DNA of 64,000 bases from Calothrix sp. MO_167.B12 (lineage in GTDB: Bacteria > Cyanobacteriota > Cyanobacteriia > Cyanobacteriales > Nostocaceae): contig JASJCJ010000029.1 of assembly GCA_030066045.1 (NCBI GenBank), positions 1-64,000 of the forward strand. Direction: 5' to 3'. The position numbers and the translations under genes were made by a program. Of the stretch, positions 32,200 to 42,794 are shown in pieces. The notes under the pieces are model-generated. The model was not told the DNA's origin and did no database searches. It worked only from the letters and a program-made list of their open reading frames with translations. Each line of letters opens with the position of its first letter. Position 1 is the stretch's first letter.

Positions 32200-32559
32200 A
32201 TGGCACTACAGGCAGTTGGATCGCTTGAAACTAAGGGTTTTCCCGCTGTGTTAGCCGCAGCAGATGCTATGGTGAAAGCTGGTCGAGTCACCCTTGTCGG
32301 CTATATTAGGGTTGGTAGTGCCCGCTTTACAGTGAATATCCGAGGGGATATTTCGGAAGTAAAAACCGCTATGGATGCAGGTATTGCTGCAGTAGATAAA
32401 GCTCACGGTGGAGTTTTGGAATCATGGGTAATTATTCCCCGTCCCCATGAAAATGTTGAATGCGTCTTGCCAATTGGCTACACAGAGCAAGTGGAACAAT
32501 ACCGACAAGCGGTAGAAAACCCAGTGGTTGCTGGTAATAGACAATTACCCCGTCGTTGA
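32200..32559 (+). CDS. ccmK4: Carboxysome shell protein, BMC domain (CcmK4-like)
   Basis: [54 protein letters not shown]... Confidence 0.85.
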   Translation: MALQAVGSLETKGFPAVLAAADAMVKAGRVTLVGYIRVGSARFTVNIRGDISEVKTAMDAGIAAVDKAHGGVLESWVIIPRPHENVECVLPIGYTEQVEQYRQAVENPVVAGNRQLPRR

Positions 32560-33230
32560 GGAAATATAAAATCCATTACCTCACCCGCCTGGGTTACCCT
32601 CTCCTGATTAAGGAGCGGGTAAAAGAGGTTTGGGGTAACTCAAGCCAGAATTATAAGTAATTCAGCGAATATGATATTAGGTAGTTTTGGGAAGATACTT
32701 GGCAATTTTTGGTGAAAGCTAAATTTTTATGTCTGTAAAGAAACTAAATTAGCATTGCGTAATAGTATAAAAAATGTTGATATTACCTACCTAGTCAGTA
32801 ATCAAGCTGCGGGAGATGAATTTGACCTCACTCCTAAGCTGATTGGGGAATTGGGTGCATTACTAGTACAAGAAGGCAAAAGTCAAAATAAATAATGCTT
32901 ATTATCTAAACTTTTGACCTATTTCAGATATTGGCTTGATTTACGCCATGCTGTACTAGAACCTAGCAACATATCAGTTTTGTAAGTAGGACGGGTAATG
33001 ACCTGAGTTGATTTACAAAAATAAATATTCCCGTAAATTGAGCAAAACACCTTACAGACTGGATTTTCAAGACTTTTTGCAGAATAACAACCTCTCGATT
33101 TCCAACCTTCTGCATAAATTGAGTTAGTCCAGACGTAAATAAAGACAGGCAGGAAAAACCATAATCTTCATGCCAAAACATGGAGAAATGATGCCCCAAC
33201 ACACACACGGGAGTAGGAAAAACGGAGGTT

Positions 33231-34406
33231 GTGATGCACACTACTTTAGAAGGTTTAGAGGAGCGCAATCTCATAATGACATCAGAGGCAGAAAAACTGA
33301 CTCAATATTGGCGCAAGCGTCTGGCTGCAGAATGCCCAGAGCAAAGTGCATCCAATCATGAAAGTATTATCCGTTGGTTTTTGGGAAATGACGAAAAATG
33401 CCTCGATTCCCTCAAGCCACAGGAGTTGGATATTGCTAAACAGGCGATGGAATATCGTTGGAGAATTTTAAGTCAACGCTACCTGGGAGTCGGTAGGGAA
33501 AGGGCTTACCGTAATTTAATTACCCGATTGGGAAGTTTAGCCACATTACGGAATAAGATCCAAACTTGGATTGCTCTCAGTCGGGATCGCCAACAAAAAG
33601 TGTTCGATGTATTACAAGAGGTATTGCAAGAACTACTGCAAAGTGACAACTATATGCAGCAGCAAATGGCTTTCATCTCCCAGTTTACAACAGATACCAG
33701 ACTCAGGGACGGCTTATTGTTTGCCAGCATTGAAGAGTATTGTTTGCGACCAGTACGTAACCAACCCCTATTGGTATATCGGTTTATTAATTACCTACGA
33801 CGTAGCCAACGTGGTGGCTTAACTCAAGTCCCCGGCAAAGATATGATTCGGTTAGTATCCGAAGAAATATTGGGAGAAGATAGTGACAATAGTATAAATT
33901 TGGTTGATAGCCAAGTTGTAGCAGACTATGAATCAGCCCAGGCGACAGAGGAACAAACATTGCTGCGTCAGATGGTGAAACAGCAATTTGCTGAATATTT
34001 ACAAGAAAATTTGGGACAAGAAGCTGTAGAATGGCTTCATCTTTACCTACAAGGTAAAACCCAGGATGCGATCGCTAAAAAATTCAAGAAGCCAATTAGA
34101 GAAATATATCGGCTGCGAGAAAAAATTAGCTACCATGCTGTACGGGTATTTGCCATCAAAAGCGAATCAGAACTAGTTGAGGGTTGGCTAGAAATATCTT
34201 TAGAAGAACATAACTTGGGGTTAACACCGAAACAATTAGAGTTGCTAGAACAAAAAATTACCCCTAAGCAAAGTCGGATCCTCAGGTTATTGAAAACAGG
34301 GAAAAATCTAGCAGAGGTAGCAGAACAACTCAAACTCAAAAATCATCAAATTATGGGTGAGTGGAGCAAAATATACCTTGCAGCTCAAAACTTGAGAATT
34401 CAATAG
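33231..34406 (+). CDS. HetZ-related (HetZ-related protein 2-like) putative regulator with sigma/HTH-like segments
   Basis: LTQYWRKRLAAECPEQSA..IIRWFLGNDEKCLDSLKPQELDIAKQAMEYRWRILSQRYLGV; matches remembered HetZ-related protein 2. Confidence 0.6.
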   Translation: MMHTTLEGLEERNLIMTSEAEKLTQYWRKRLAAECPEQSASNHESIIRWFLGNDEKCLDSLKPQELDIAKQAMEYRWRILSQRYLGVGRERAYRNLITRLGSLATLRNKIQTWIALSRDRQQKVFDVLQEVLQELLQSDNYMQQQMAFISQFTTDTRLRDGLLFASIEEYCLRPVRNQPLLVYRFINYLRRSQRGGLTQVPGKDMIRLVSEEILGEDSDNSINLVDSQVVADYESAQATEEQTLLRQMVKQQFAEYLQENLGQEAVEWLHLYLQGKTQDAIAKKFKKPIREIYRLREKISYHAVRVFAIKSESELVEGWLEISLEEHNLGLTPKQLELLEQKITPKQSRILRLLKTGKNLAEVAEQLKLKNHQIMGEWSKIYLAAQNLRIQ

Positions 34407-34684
34407 AGCTAATCATAGGTATTGGTAATTTGATTTGCGGTGAATTTATCATGAATTTACCGTATCATTATGAAATTTATCCGTGTAATTAGTATTATTA
34501 CTGACTTATGTATACGTGTTTTACGTAGATGGTGAAAGGTAGCTACAAGTCTGGTATATTCTTGCAAATTGAGATTTTCTGCTCCTTAATAATTTGCAAA
34601 AAATAGTATTTTTTTTTACTGATTGACTACGGAAGCCCAGAAAGATATAACAAATATCTTCATCAACCATCAGGAAGTATAAAT

Positions 34685-35935
34685 ATGTCTTCTTCAGAGG
34701 GCGCATTTACTGATAATTCAAAAATCAGTGAGCCAGGACTAAGTGCTACCACCACCGATAGAGAGCAATCTCTAGAGTACAAGCAAATATTTGACCTCTT
34801 GGAAAGTCTTCTATCCCTGGAAGTTTGCCTACACTACCAAGTTTTGCCATTAAAATTGGAGAACACAAGACTTGTGTTGGGTATGGTATATCCAGAAGAT
34901 GATAATGCTTTAGATTATGTCAATCGTATGGTATCTTATCTAAATTGCACCATAGATATACAAGCGATCGCAGTTAGTACCCATCAAGAAATCCTTTCCG
35001 CTTATTTACGCTATCAAAATACAACTACCGATACTTCCCAAACTCAGCAAACCGAGATAATTAAAGAAACAGAATATCCATCTATATTTACTAATATAGA
35101 AGCCTATCTGGATGACAGCCAGCAAGAGCCGATACAAACTAACGATCCTTCAGAGGCTGATTCCGAGGTAGATATCGCTGCTATAGCATCCATTGTGAAT
35201 GAAAATCCACATATAACAACACCAACAACCCAGGTAGACACAGAAGTCACTCAATTACAAGGTGATAGTATTGCATTACAATCATCAACGATTGGTAAAA
35301 CTAGACAAAAGTTACCTAAAAATTTACCTGTTTTATCACTACCATTTGCAGAAGAATTACATCCTATTAATATTTTATCCACCCTACCAGCTAAACAATT
35401 ACTTGCAGAATTATTAAGTAGAGTGGTTGCATGTGGCATTGGTCGCTTATATTTGAAAAGACAACCTTACGAAGGAAAAATTATCTGGAGCAATAATGGA
35501 ACTCCACAAGGTGTATTAGAAAAATTATCCCTCTCCACATACCAAGGAGTGTTAAATCAATTAAAGCGGTTTGGTTCATTTAGTTTAACTACAGCTAAAG
35601 AAATCAAACAAATGGAGAAAGAATACTTACATCAAAACAATAGTTTATTAATACGCTTACGTATTATGCCGGGGCAACACGGCGAAGAAGCGACATTACA
35701 AGTATTAAAAGGAACAGCCTTAAAATTTTACCGCCAAAAACAAATAGAACGTCTGAGTAACGAGAGTTTGAAAATGACCCAACGCCTCAGTCATAAATTG
35801 CACCAACTCCAGAATCGGCTTACCCTTAACAGTAATGCTAATTCTGAAAAATTAACAGCTTTACATCAACTTGATAAACTGATAGATAATTTAGATTATC
35901 AAATCAAAATTTTAACTATACCCTCAGAAGAATAA
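34685..35935 (+). CDS. Protein with GspE/MshE N-terminal-like domain, apparently without a full ATPase core
   Basis: LESLLSLEVCLHYQVLPLKLENTRLVLGMVYPEDDNALDYVNRMVSYLNCTIDIQAIAVSTHQEILSAYLRY; no Walker A found. Confidence 0.6.
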   Translation: MSSSEGAFTDNSKISEPGLSATTTDREQSLEYKQIFDLLESLLSLEVCLHYQVLPLKLENTRLVLGMVYPEDDNALDYVNRMVSYLNCTIDIQAIAVSTHQEILSAYLRYQNTTTDTSQTQQTEIIKETEYPSIFTNIEAYLDDSQQEPIQTNDPSEADSEVDIAAIASIVNENPHITTPTTQVDTEVTQLQGDSIALQSSTIGKTRQKLPKNLPVLSLPFAEELHPINILSTLPAKQLLAELLSRVVACGIGRLYLKRQPYEGKIIWSNNGTPQGVLEKLSLSTYQGVLNQLKRFGSFSLTTAKEIKQMEKEYLHQNNSLLIRLRIMPGQHGEEATLQVLKGTALKFYRQKQIERLSNESLKMTQRLSHKLHQLQNRLTLNSNANSEKLTALHQLDKLIDNLDYQIKILTIPSEE

Positions 35936-36061
35936 ATTTTATAATATTAATACTTCTGTCAGTAAAAGTGCTGATTTCGTTACCTCCGTCATTGTGTTGT
36001 AATGGAAACCTAGACCAACAAACTTGACTGTTATCAGTTAAGTAAGCTTACGTGTATTTAT

Positions 36062-36089
36062 AACCGTTTTCTTGGATCAGAAAACGGTT
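36062..36089 (+). terminator. Rho-independent terminator-like hairpin
   Basis: AACCGTTTTC-TTGGATCA-GAAAACGGTT-CCTTT. Confidence 0.75.
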
Positions 36090-36153
36090 CCTTTAGACAT
36101 TTTTTATAAATATAATTTTCTCTCTTTATCTTTTATTTTGTGCAAAAATTTAC

Positions 36154-36837
36154 ATGCAGACAGAGGTTTTTAGTAAAAATTTTCCCTTACTGAGTACAGC
36201 CAGCCCTGAGTCGTTGGAATGGTTACTCAATGTAGCTACCAAACACCAATATCCTGGTGGAAGAGCCGTTTTAATGGAAGATGCTTGGGGTAATGCAGTT
36301 TACTTCATTGTTTCTGGTTGGGTAAAAGTCCGACGTACCCAGGGAGAAAGCTCAGTCGCTTTGGCAATTTTAAGCCAAGGTGATTTTTTTGGAGAGATGG
36401 CTATTCTGGATGAATCTCCTCGTTCAACAGATGTTATTGCTCTTTCCCCTGTTAAGTTATTAAGTATCTCCAGGGAGCAATTTATTCAAATCTTGTTTAA
36501 AGATTCCCAGCTACATCATCGAATGTTGCAATTAATGGTGCGACGCTTGCGACAAACTAATTTGCGTTTGCAAATGCGAAATGCTCCACCAGCAGTAAAA
36601 CTTGCTTGCACCCTAGTTAGTTTAGGTGAAAACTATGGTCAAGAATCTGCCAAAGGAAAAGAAATTTTTCATGTTTCCTGCCAAGATTTAGCTGATGTTA
36701 CGGAAATAGGAGTAGAAGAAACTACAAAAATTATGGAAAAACTAGATGAAAAAGGATGGATTCAAATTGATCCTACCAATTCTGTGATTCATTTAGTCAA
36801 CTTCAAGCAGTTAATGAATTTGGCTAGTAGGGCTTAA
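36154..36837 (+). CDS. Crp/Fnr-family transcriptional regulator
   Basis: cNMP-binding fold FFGEMAILDESPRSTDVIAL and C-terminal HTH. Confidence 0.9.
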   Translation: MQTEVFSKNFPLLSTASPESLEWLLNVATKHQYPGGRAVLMEDAWGNAVYFIVSGWVKVRRTQGESSVALAILSQGDFFGEMAILDESPRSTDVIALSPVKLLSISREQFIQILFKDSQLHHRMLQLMVRRLRQTNLRLQMRNAPPAVKLACTLVSLGENYGQESAKGKEIFHVSCQDLADVTEIGVEETTKIMEKLDEKGWIQIDPTNSVIHLVNFKQLMNLASRA

Positions 36838-37026
36838 TAATAGCTACAAAAGACTTAAACAATCTTATACTTTATTACACAATTATAGAAGGCATTATCT
36901 GTTAAACAATTCGTAATTCGTAATTCGTAATTCGTAATTACGTTTTGTAATGGGGATTTAAACCCCAACACAAAACAAACAACCCGTAGGGGATAGGGTT
37001 TTAAACCCCTAGGAGTATAGATAAAT

Positions 37027-38037
37027 TTACTCAGCCTTTGGGGTTAAAGCGCCACCACAGCTCGAACCGCTACCAGCAGTACAGCCATAACAATAAGCAG
37101 CAGTTTCTACATTTGTAATCAAGTCTAAACTACCATATTTCAGCAACTTACCAATTGTCACGGGTTCTCCATCGGCAGTTTTGGCGGGTAAATTCATCAT
37201 TTGGTTGAAATCGCAATCATAGACGTTACCGAGATAATCAATGGAAAGTTGATCCCGACACATCAAATTTTCCACAGTGCTGGGGTTGAAATTAGACTCT
37301 AAAAACTGCAAGTAGGGAGCATGCAGTTTTTTCCTTTCTAAATAAAATTTAGTTCTGCCAACAGGGATATTGGTAATGGTAAACAGATTATTAAAGACAA
37401 TGGCAAAATTTTCTTGCAAGAAGGCTTTGTAATCTTGTTCTAATGTAGCTTGTTGGGGAGTTAAAGCAAATGTATCACTTGTTGGTAATTGGGGATTATA
37501 TACCAAATCTAAAATGAGGTGAGGATGTTTACCATACCCTAGTTGATTTAGCCATTGTAGAGCTTTAATGGAGTTATCAAAGACCCCATTACCGCGCATT
37601 TTGTCAACATTATTAGCCAGGTAACAAGGAAGAGAAGCAACAACCCGAATTTTATGTTTAGCAAAGTATTCAGGTAAATCACCAAATCCATCTTCAAAGT
37701 AAATTGTTAAATTTGACCGGACAATTACCTGTTTTCCTGTAGCTACGGCTGCTTCTACCAATGGCTTAAATCCATAATTCATCTCTGGCGCGCCACCAGT
37801 CAAATCGACAATTTTGATTTGAGGAGATTGATGGATTAATGCAATTAATTGTTCGCAAACTTGAGGAGAAAGTTCTTCTGTGCGTTTTGGTCCTGCTTCT
37901 ACATGACAATGGTTACAAGCTAAATTACACCGCTTACCGAGATTGATTTGCAGAACTTGAATTTTTTGTTTAGTCAGGGGTGATGCTAACTTATGTTTAA
38001 ATGGTGTGATTGTGGTATTAATTGATTCTGCTTGCAT
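37027..38037 (-). CDS. arsS: Arsenosugar biosynthesis radical SAM protein ArsS
   Basis: QINLGKRCNLACNHCHVEAGPKRTE, VDLTGGAPEMN, C-terminal YCYGCTAGSGSSCGG. Confidence 0.9.
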   Translation of the reverse strand: MQAESINTTITPFKHKLASPLTKQKIQVLQINLGKRCNLACNHCHVEAGPKRTEELSPQVCEQLIALIHQSPQIKIVDLTGGAPEMNYGFKPLVEAAVATGKQVIVRSNLTIYFEDGFGDLPEYFAKHKIRVVASLPCYLANNVDKMRGNGVFDNSIKALQWLNQLGYGKHPHLILDLVYNPQLPTSDTFALTPQQATLEQDYKAFLQENFAIVFNNLFTITNIPVGRTKFYLERKKLHAPYLQFLESNFNPSTVENLMCRDQLSIDYLGNVYDCDFNQMMNLPAKTADGEPVTIGKLLKYGSLDLITNVETAAYCYGCTAGSGSSCGGALTPKAE

Positions 38038-38304
38038 GATTGATAAATTACTAGTAAATACAAAGTATAATCTACATTTGAAGTATGTAAAATTATATAT
38101 GCGATCGCACTAATTACAGTAGCAGAAAATCTGACCAATTAATTCATAATTAATGGTGCAAGCTCTTAAATTTTACTATCCTGCTCTAAGAGGATGTTTT
38201 GAAAGTCTAAAAGGTTACTTAAAACCTCTCTGGTAAACCTCTCTCCTACAAGGAAAGAGGCTTTGAAACTCCCATTACCTAATTAAGGATACGAGATTTT
38301 GGTG

Positions 38305-38410
38305 TTATACCAATTTGAAAAAAGAATGCAACACATGATTTATTGGTAGGGGCGGGGTTACGGTGGGATTACAATTGGATCTGTCGCAAATATTTTTTGA
38401 TTTGGTGTTA
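38305..38410 (+). mobile_element. MITE-like element family B, copy 2 (106 bp)
   Basis: TTATACCAATTTGAAAAAAGAATGCAACACATG...GGATCTGTCGCAAATATTTTTTGATTTGGTGTTA. Confidence 0.65.
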
Positions 38411-38601
38411 AACATAATACTCTTCAAACATCCTCTAAGAGCTGAGAGCGGTTAGAGTTTGAAAACAGTCCCTAGGGAATTGATAATATTACTCCCAAAT
38501 AGAGTCGCTACCCCTTAACAATTATCATTTGCACCATTAGATTAGGAGATAAATCAAGTAGCATAAATCAGCATGAGCAACAATAACATTATCTTTTTTT
38601 T

Positions 38602-39570
38602 CTAACAACATCCACCGCCAGTATAATGCCAAGTCGAATCAGTAATCATGACATTTGGTGAAATTAATTGAGCTAACTTTTTAGCAGTTTTATCGCAAAC
38701 TGCCGCTGGAATTCCCTTTTGCAAAATATGACCATTGTCGTCATCAAAATATTCCTCTGAACCGGCATAAATAGCAGTTTTACCAGTAAAAATACAAGCT
38801 CCATCTTCCGGAATAATTACTTTGAAAGATACAGAATCTAAACTTTCTAAAAGTAATGGTTCTGGTAAATTATAGGTTTGACAATCTAGGAGACGATAGG
38901 GGCGACGGCTACGAATTTCTACCTGACCAAAACCAGCACTCACAATCCGATGCACATAATCTTCATAGGTTAATGCCCCTGATAAACACATTGCTCGCAA
39001 ACGTTCATCTTGCTGTAAATGTTCTGGAATGGGTCGAGTCGCAATCGGATCGCTCATCTGCAATCTTCCACCGGGTTTTAAGACGCGATATGCCTCATGT
39101 AAAGCACGGCTTAAATCCTCCGGTTCAAAGATATTAAATAAACAATTCTGGGCGACAACATCCACAGAATCATCATTAATGGATAAGTTAAAAGCATCAC
39201 CCCCACGAATTTCCACAAAGCTGGGATCAAACCAAGGATTTTCTTGAGCCGCTATTGACAAATTCCGTGCTGCTGCTGCTCGCATTTCCGGTACAGGGTC
39301 TATGGCAATTACAGCACCAGGACGACGGGAAAAATACGCAAATTGCAAAGCTTCTAAACCACCACCAACACCCACATATAAGACGGTAGGATTATTGGCA
39401 AGTTCAGCAGGATGGACTGTAGTACCGCAACCATAATTCATTTCCTGCATTTGCAGAGGAATTTTTAATCCTGGTAGCTGTAGTGGGGAACTTTGAACGC
39501 AGCAAAGTCCGACTTGTGGTGTTTGAGCTACTTCACCATAGAATTGTGCGGCTGTATCGAGATATGTCAT
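38602..39570 (-). CDS. arsM: Arsenosugar biosynthesis arsenite methyltransferase ArsM
   Basis: VLYVGVGGGLEALQFAYFSR, DVVAQNCLFNIFEPEDLSRALHEAYRVLKPGGRLQMSDP, C-terminal GGGCC. Confidence 0.9.
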   Translation of the reverse strand: MTYLDTAAQFYGEVAQTPQVGLCCVQSSPLQLPGLKIPLQMQEMNYGCGTTVHPAELANNPTVLYVGVGGGLEALQFAYFSRRPGAVIAIDPVPEMRAAAARNLSIAAQENPWFDPSFVEIRGGDAFNLSINDDSVDVVAQNCLFNIFEPEDLSRALHEAYRVLKPGGRLQMSDPIATRPIPEHLQQDERLRAMCLSGALTYEDYVHRIVSAGFGQVEIRSRRPYRLLDCQTYNLPEPLLLESLDSVSFKVIIPEDGACIFTGKTAIYAGSEEYFDDDNGHILQKGIPAAVCDKTAKKLAQLISPNVMITDSTWHYTGGGCC

Positions 39571-39653
39571 TTCAGTTATCAGTTATCAGTTAGCAGTTAT
39601 CAGTTTCCCCACCAATCAAATTTTCAGTGGGGATTTTTCTTTGTTCCTTGACT

Positions 39654-39763
39654 CACATCTTGCACCACATGATCCCATGCGAAAATCATCGCCTGTAACC
39701 CTTATTATTTGGTAGGGTGGGCAATGCCCACCTTACCCTTATTGAGAAGGTGCAAGATATGTG
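39654..39763 (-). repeat. MITE-like repeat family D copy
   Basis: CACATCTTGCACCA...GGTGCAAGATATGTG terminal inverted repeat; ~110 bp. Confidence 0.55.
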
Positions 39764-39827
39764 TTGATTGGCTTTATATATTTAAATATGATTTAGACCC
39801 TTAGATAATAAACTTTTGTAGAAAAAG

Positions 39828-39856
39828 CCAGTGGCAAGCAAGATACTCGCCACTGG
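39828..39856. terminator. Hairpin, probable terminator
   Basis: CCAGTGGC...GCCACTGG. Confidence 0.5.
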
Positions 39857-40092
39857 ATTGATTCTTGAGGAAAGCAACAATTCTCTTGCGGCTATGTTTA
39901 TTTAATTCGGTTTGCTTTCTCAATTTATGAGTTTTTGCTGAGAGTCCACTGAACAGAAGATAAAATTTTCTATCAAAAGAGCTTTGACAATAACTGTTTA
40001 CCCGGATTTCATATGAAACGGGCAAGATGTCCGTACTACAAATTTAAACATTGGGGATGCTCCCCTTCCAAAATCTAAAATTGGAGTACATA

Positions 40093-40767
40093 TCAATCGC
40101 GCAGGACGTAACCAACCCCACGCACCGTTTGAATTAGCCGCTTTTCGTTATTTGCTTCTAGCTTTAACCGCAAATAGCGAATATAGACCTCAATAATATT
40201 GGAATCTCCCATAAAGTCATAACCCCACACTGTTTCCAAAATGCGATCGCGGGTGATAACCTGACGGGGATTTGTGAGTAAATATTCCAGTAAATCAAAT
40301 TCCTTTGCTGTTAATTCTATGGCGCGATCGCCCCGATATACTTCCCTGGTAGCTCGGTTTAATTTCAAATCGTCAAATACCAGCATATCTGCATCTGTTT
40401 CTTGGGTACGCCGCAAATTAGCCCGGACTCTTGCTAATAACTCCTCCACACTGAAAGGTTTGACCACATAATCATCCGCACCTGCATCTAACCCCGCCAC
40501 GCGATCGCTAACTTCATCTTTTGCTGTTAATAAAATAATTGGTACCTGCTCCCCAGTACTACGCAAACGACGACAAATTTCTAAACCAGACATCCCCGGT
40601 AACATCCAGTCTAGAATCAGCAAATCCGGATGAGACTCCCTTGCTGCTGTCAACCCCGTTAACCCATCATGGGCTATGGTCACTTGGTAGCCTTCACAAG
40701 TCAATTCCAACTCCACAAACCGAGCCAGCTTCACTTCATCTTCCACCAGTAAAATATGTGCCGTCAT
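40093..40767 (-). CDS. OmpR-family response regulator
   Basis: HILLVEDEVKLARFVELEL, LDWMLPGMSGLEICRRLR, LTAKDEVSDRVAGLDAGADDYVVKPF, winged-helix C-terminus. Confidence 0.95.
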   Translation of the reverse strand: MTAHILLVEDEVKLARFVELELTCEGYQVTIAHDGLTGLTAARESHPDLLILDWMLPGMSGLEICRRLRSTGEQVPIILLTAKDEVSDRVAGLDAGADDYVVKPFSVEELLARVRANLRRTQETDADMLVFDDLKLNRATREVYRGDRAIELTAKEFDLLEYLLTNPRQVITRDRILETVWGYDFMGDSNIIEVYIRYLRLKLEANNEKRLIQTVRGVGYVLRD

Positions 40768-41468
40768 TTCAGTTATCAGTTATCAGTTATCAGTGTTTAC
40801 TTCAATCGGTTCAAGGGCAAGAGTAGTTCCAAAGTATTGATGATTTGACATAAATCAAAAAATCTGAATTTGATACCGCAGATATAATTAGGGCAATTGC
40901 TAGATTTTTCAGTGGCTGTATTCTAGTTTATATTTATACAAATATGTTGATTTTTGTCTATTTTTAATTACTAAATTATACAATACATATGGTTTATAAT
41001 ATCACTGATAAGAATTGTTGCATTTTTTGCTCAGAAATGGGAACCTGTGACTTAAACTCATGATTAATAGTACATATAGGAATCTGGTTTGATTGTTAAA
41101 TAAAATTAGGTGCTTGTAGTACTTGTAGGGTGGTTATGCTAACAGCACTCCGCATTGAGAATATTACCAGATGGTGCGTTACACTGTGCAGTAACACAAC
41201 CTACGTGTTTTAAGCGCGATCAGCCGGAGGCTTGACGCTCCGCGTATCGCAGGCTACGCCAACAAAAATCAAATAGTAATCTGATATAAATTATTAATCT
41301 GATATAAATTAGTAATCTTATATAAAAATAGTAAGTATTGATGAATGGTTTTTTAATAAAAAACATCACATGACCAAACAGTAATCGGTATCAAGCCCCA
41401 AATTTTATTTGTGGAAAAGGGAAAAATTTTTCCCCGTAACCCCTGCCCCTCGATTTATCGATGGGAAA

Positions 41469-41522
41469 CTGATAACTGATAACTGATAACTGATAACTGA
41501 TAACTGATAACTGATAACTGAA
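41469..41522. repeat. Heptanucleotide STRR (AACTGAT)n running into the histidine kinase start codon
   Basis: CTGATAACTGATAACTGATAACTG... ending AACTGAA|ATG. Confidence 0.95.
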
Positions 41523-42794
41523 ATGACACAAACAAATTCCACATCATCTTTATCCTCCAAGGATTGGCAAAGAGCAAGGCGTGCTTTAGCAATTTTGTCT
41601 ACTCTGAGTTATCGTACAGATAAATTTAACTATTATCTACGGGAAATTACTTTAGGTATTAGTGAATTACTTCAACTTGATTGGTCTGTAGTGACATTAT
41701 GCGGTGATAGTTACCAAATCCTAGCTAGTAATATTGAACTAGGAGATGCAGGTAAGCAAGTTTACTCCCTACATGGCAGTTTAACTGGTACTGTAGTGGA
41801 AACAGGTAAAGTTTTAGCAATCACAGACGCTACAAGCTGTAGTCAATATGGTAGTCCGCCCCCAGGCTATCAAGCCTATTTAGGAGTGCCTTTACGTACT
41901 CCCCAGGGGAAAGTAGTAGGAACCATTTGTTGCTTTCAAAAACAAGCACGCCGATTTACTTCAGATGAGATTGACGTTGCCGAATTATTTGCCGAACGGG
42001 CCGCAACAGCAATTGATAACTATCAGCTTTATCAACAACAGTTGGAATTTAATCACATTTTAGAAGCTGAGGTACAGAAAAGAACAGAAGAATTACAAGC
42101 TGCTCAAGCAAAACTAGTAGAGAAAGAACGTTTAGCAGCCATTGGTGAATTTTCTGCTTGTATTATCCACGAAATTCGTAACCCCTTAACTACAATTAAA
42201 ATGGGGTTAAATTATTTTAAAAAATTGGATTTATCAACAGTAGCAAAAGAACGATTATCTTTGGCATTAGAAGAGTCGGAGCGTTTAGAAAGATTGTTAA
42301 AAGAAATCTTACTTTATGCCAAGCCTCAGACATTAAAACTAGAAGAAATTGAACTGAATAATTGGATTGGTCAGATAGTGCGATCGCTGGGATCAATGCC
42401 AGAAGCTACAGACAAATTCATCAAATTTTGCCCAACTACTAATATAGCTACAGTCCAGGCAGATAAAGATAAATTACAACAAATATTAATTAATATAGTA
42501 CGGAATGCATTTGAAGCAACATCCGTAGGCAATACTGTCAGATTATTAGTTAAAAATATTGTTGGGCAAGACCAAATATGTATTCAGATTAATAATAGCG
42601 GGGAACCCATTCCTCCAGAGATTTTACCTCAATTAACTCAGCCTTTTTTCTCAACAAAAACCTCTGGAACTGGATTGGGACTGGCAATCTGTAAAAGGAT
42701 TGTGGAACTTCACGGTGGAGAATTGGAAATTCAATCTAATTTGACTGAAGGCACTACAGTAGTAGTACAATTACCTATGTGTGATCAACAGTAA
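41523..42794 (+). CDS. GAF-domain sensor histidine kinase
   Basis: GAF region; HisKA FSACIIHEIRNPLTTIKMGL; HATPase motifs TSGTGLGLAICKRIVELHGG. Confidence 0.94.
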   Translation: MTQTNSTSSLSSKDWQRARRALAILSTLSYRTDKFNYYLREITLGISELLQLDWSVVTLCGDSYQILASNIELGDAGKQVYSLHGSLTGTVVETGKVLAITDATSCSQYGSPPPGYQAYLGVPLRTPQGKVVGTICCFQKQARRFTSDEIDVAELFAERAATAIDNYQLYQQQLEFNHILEAEVQKRTEELQAAQAKLVEKERLAAIGEFSACIIHEIRNPLTTIKMGLNYFKKLDLSTVAKERLSLALEESERLERLLKEILLYAKPQTLKLEEIELNNWIGQIVRSLGSMPEATDKFIKFCPTTNIATVQADKDKLQQILINIVRNAFEATSVGNTVRLLVKNIVGQDQICIQINNSGEPIPPEILPQLTQPFFSTKTSGTGLGLAICKRIVELHGGELEIQSNLTEGTTVVVQLPMCDQQ

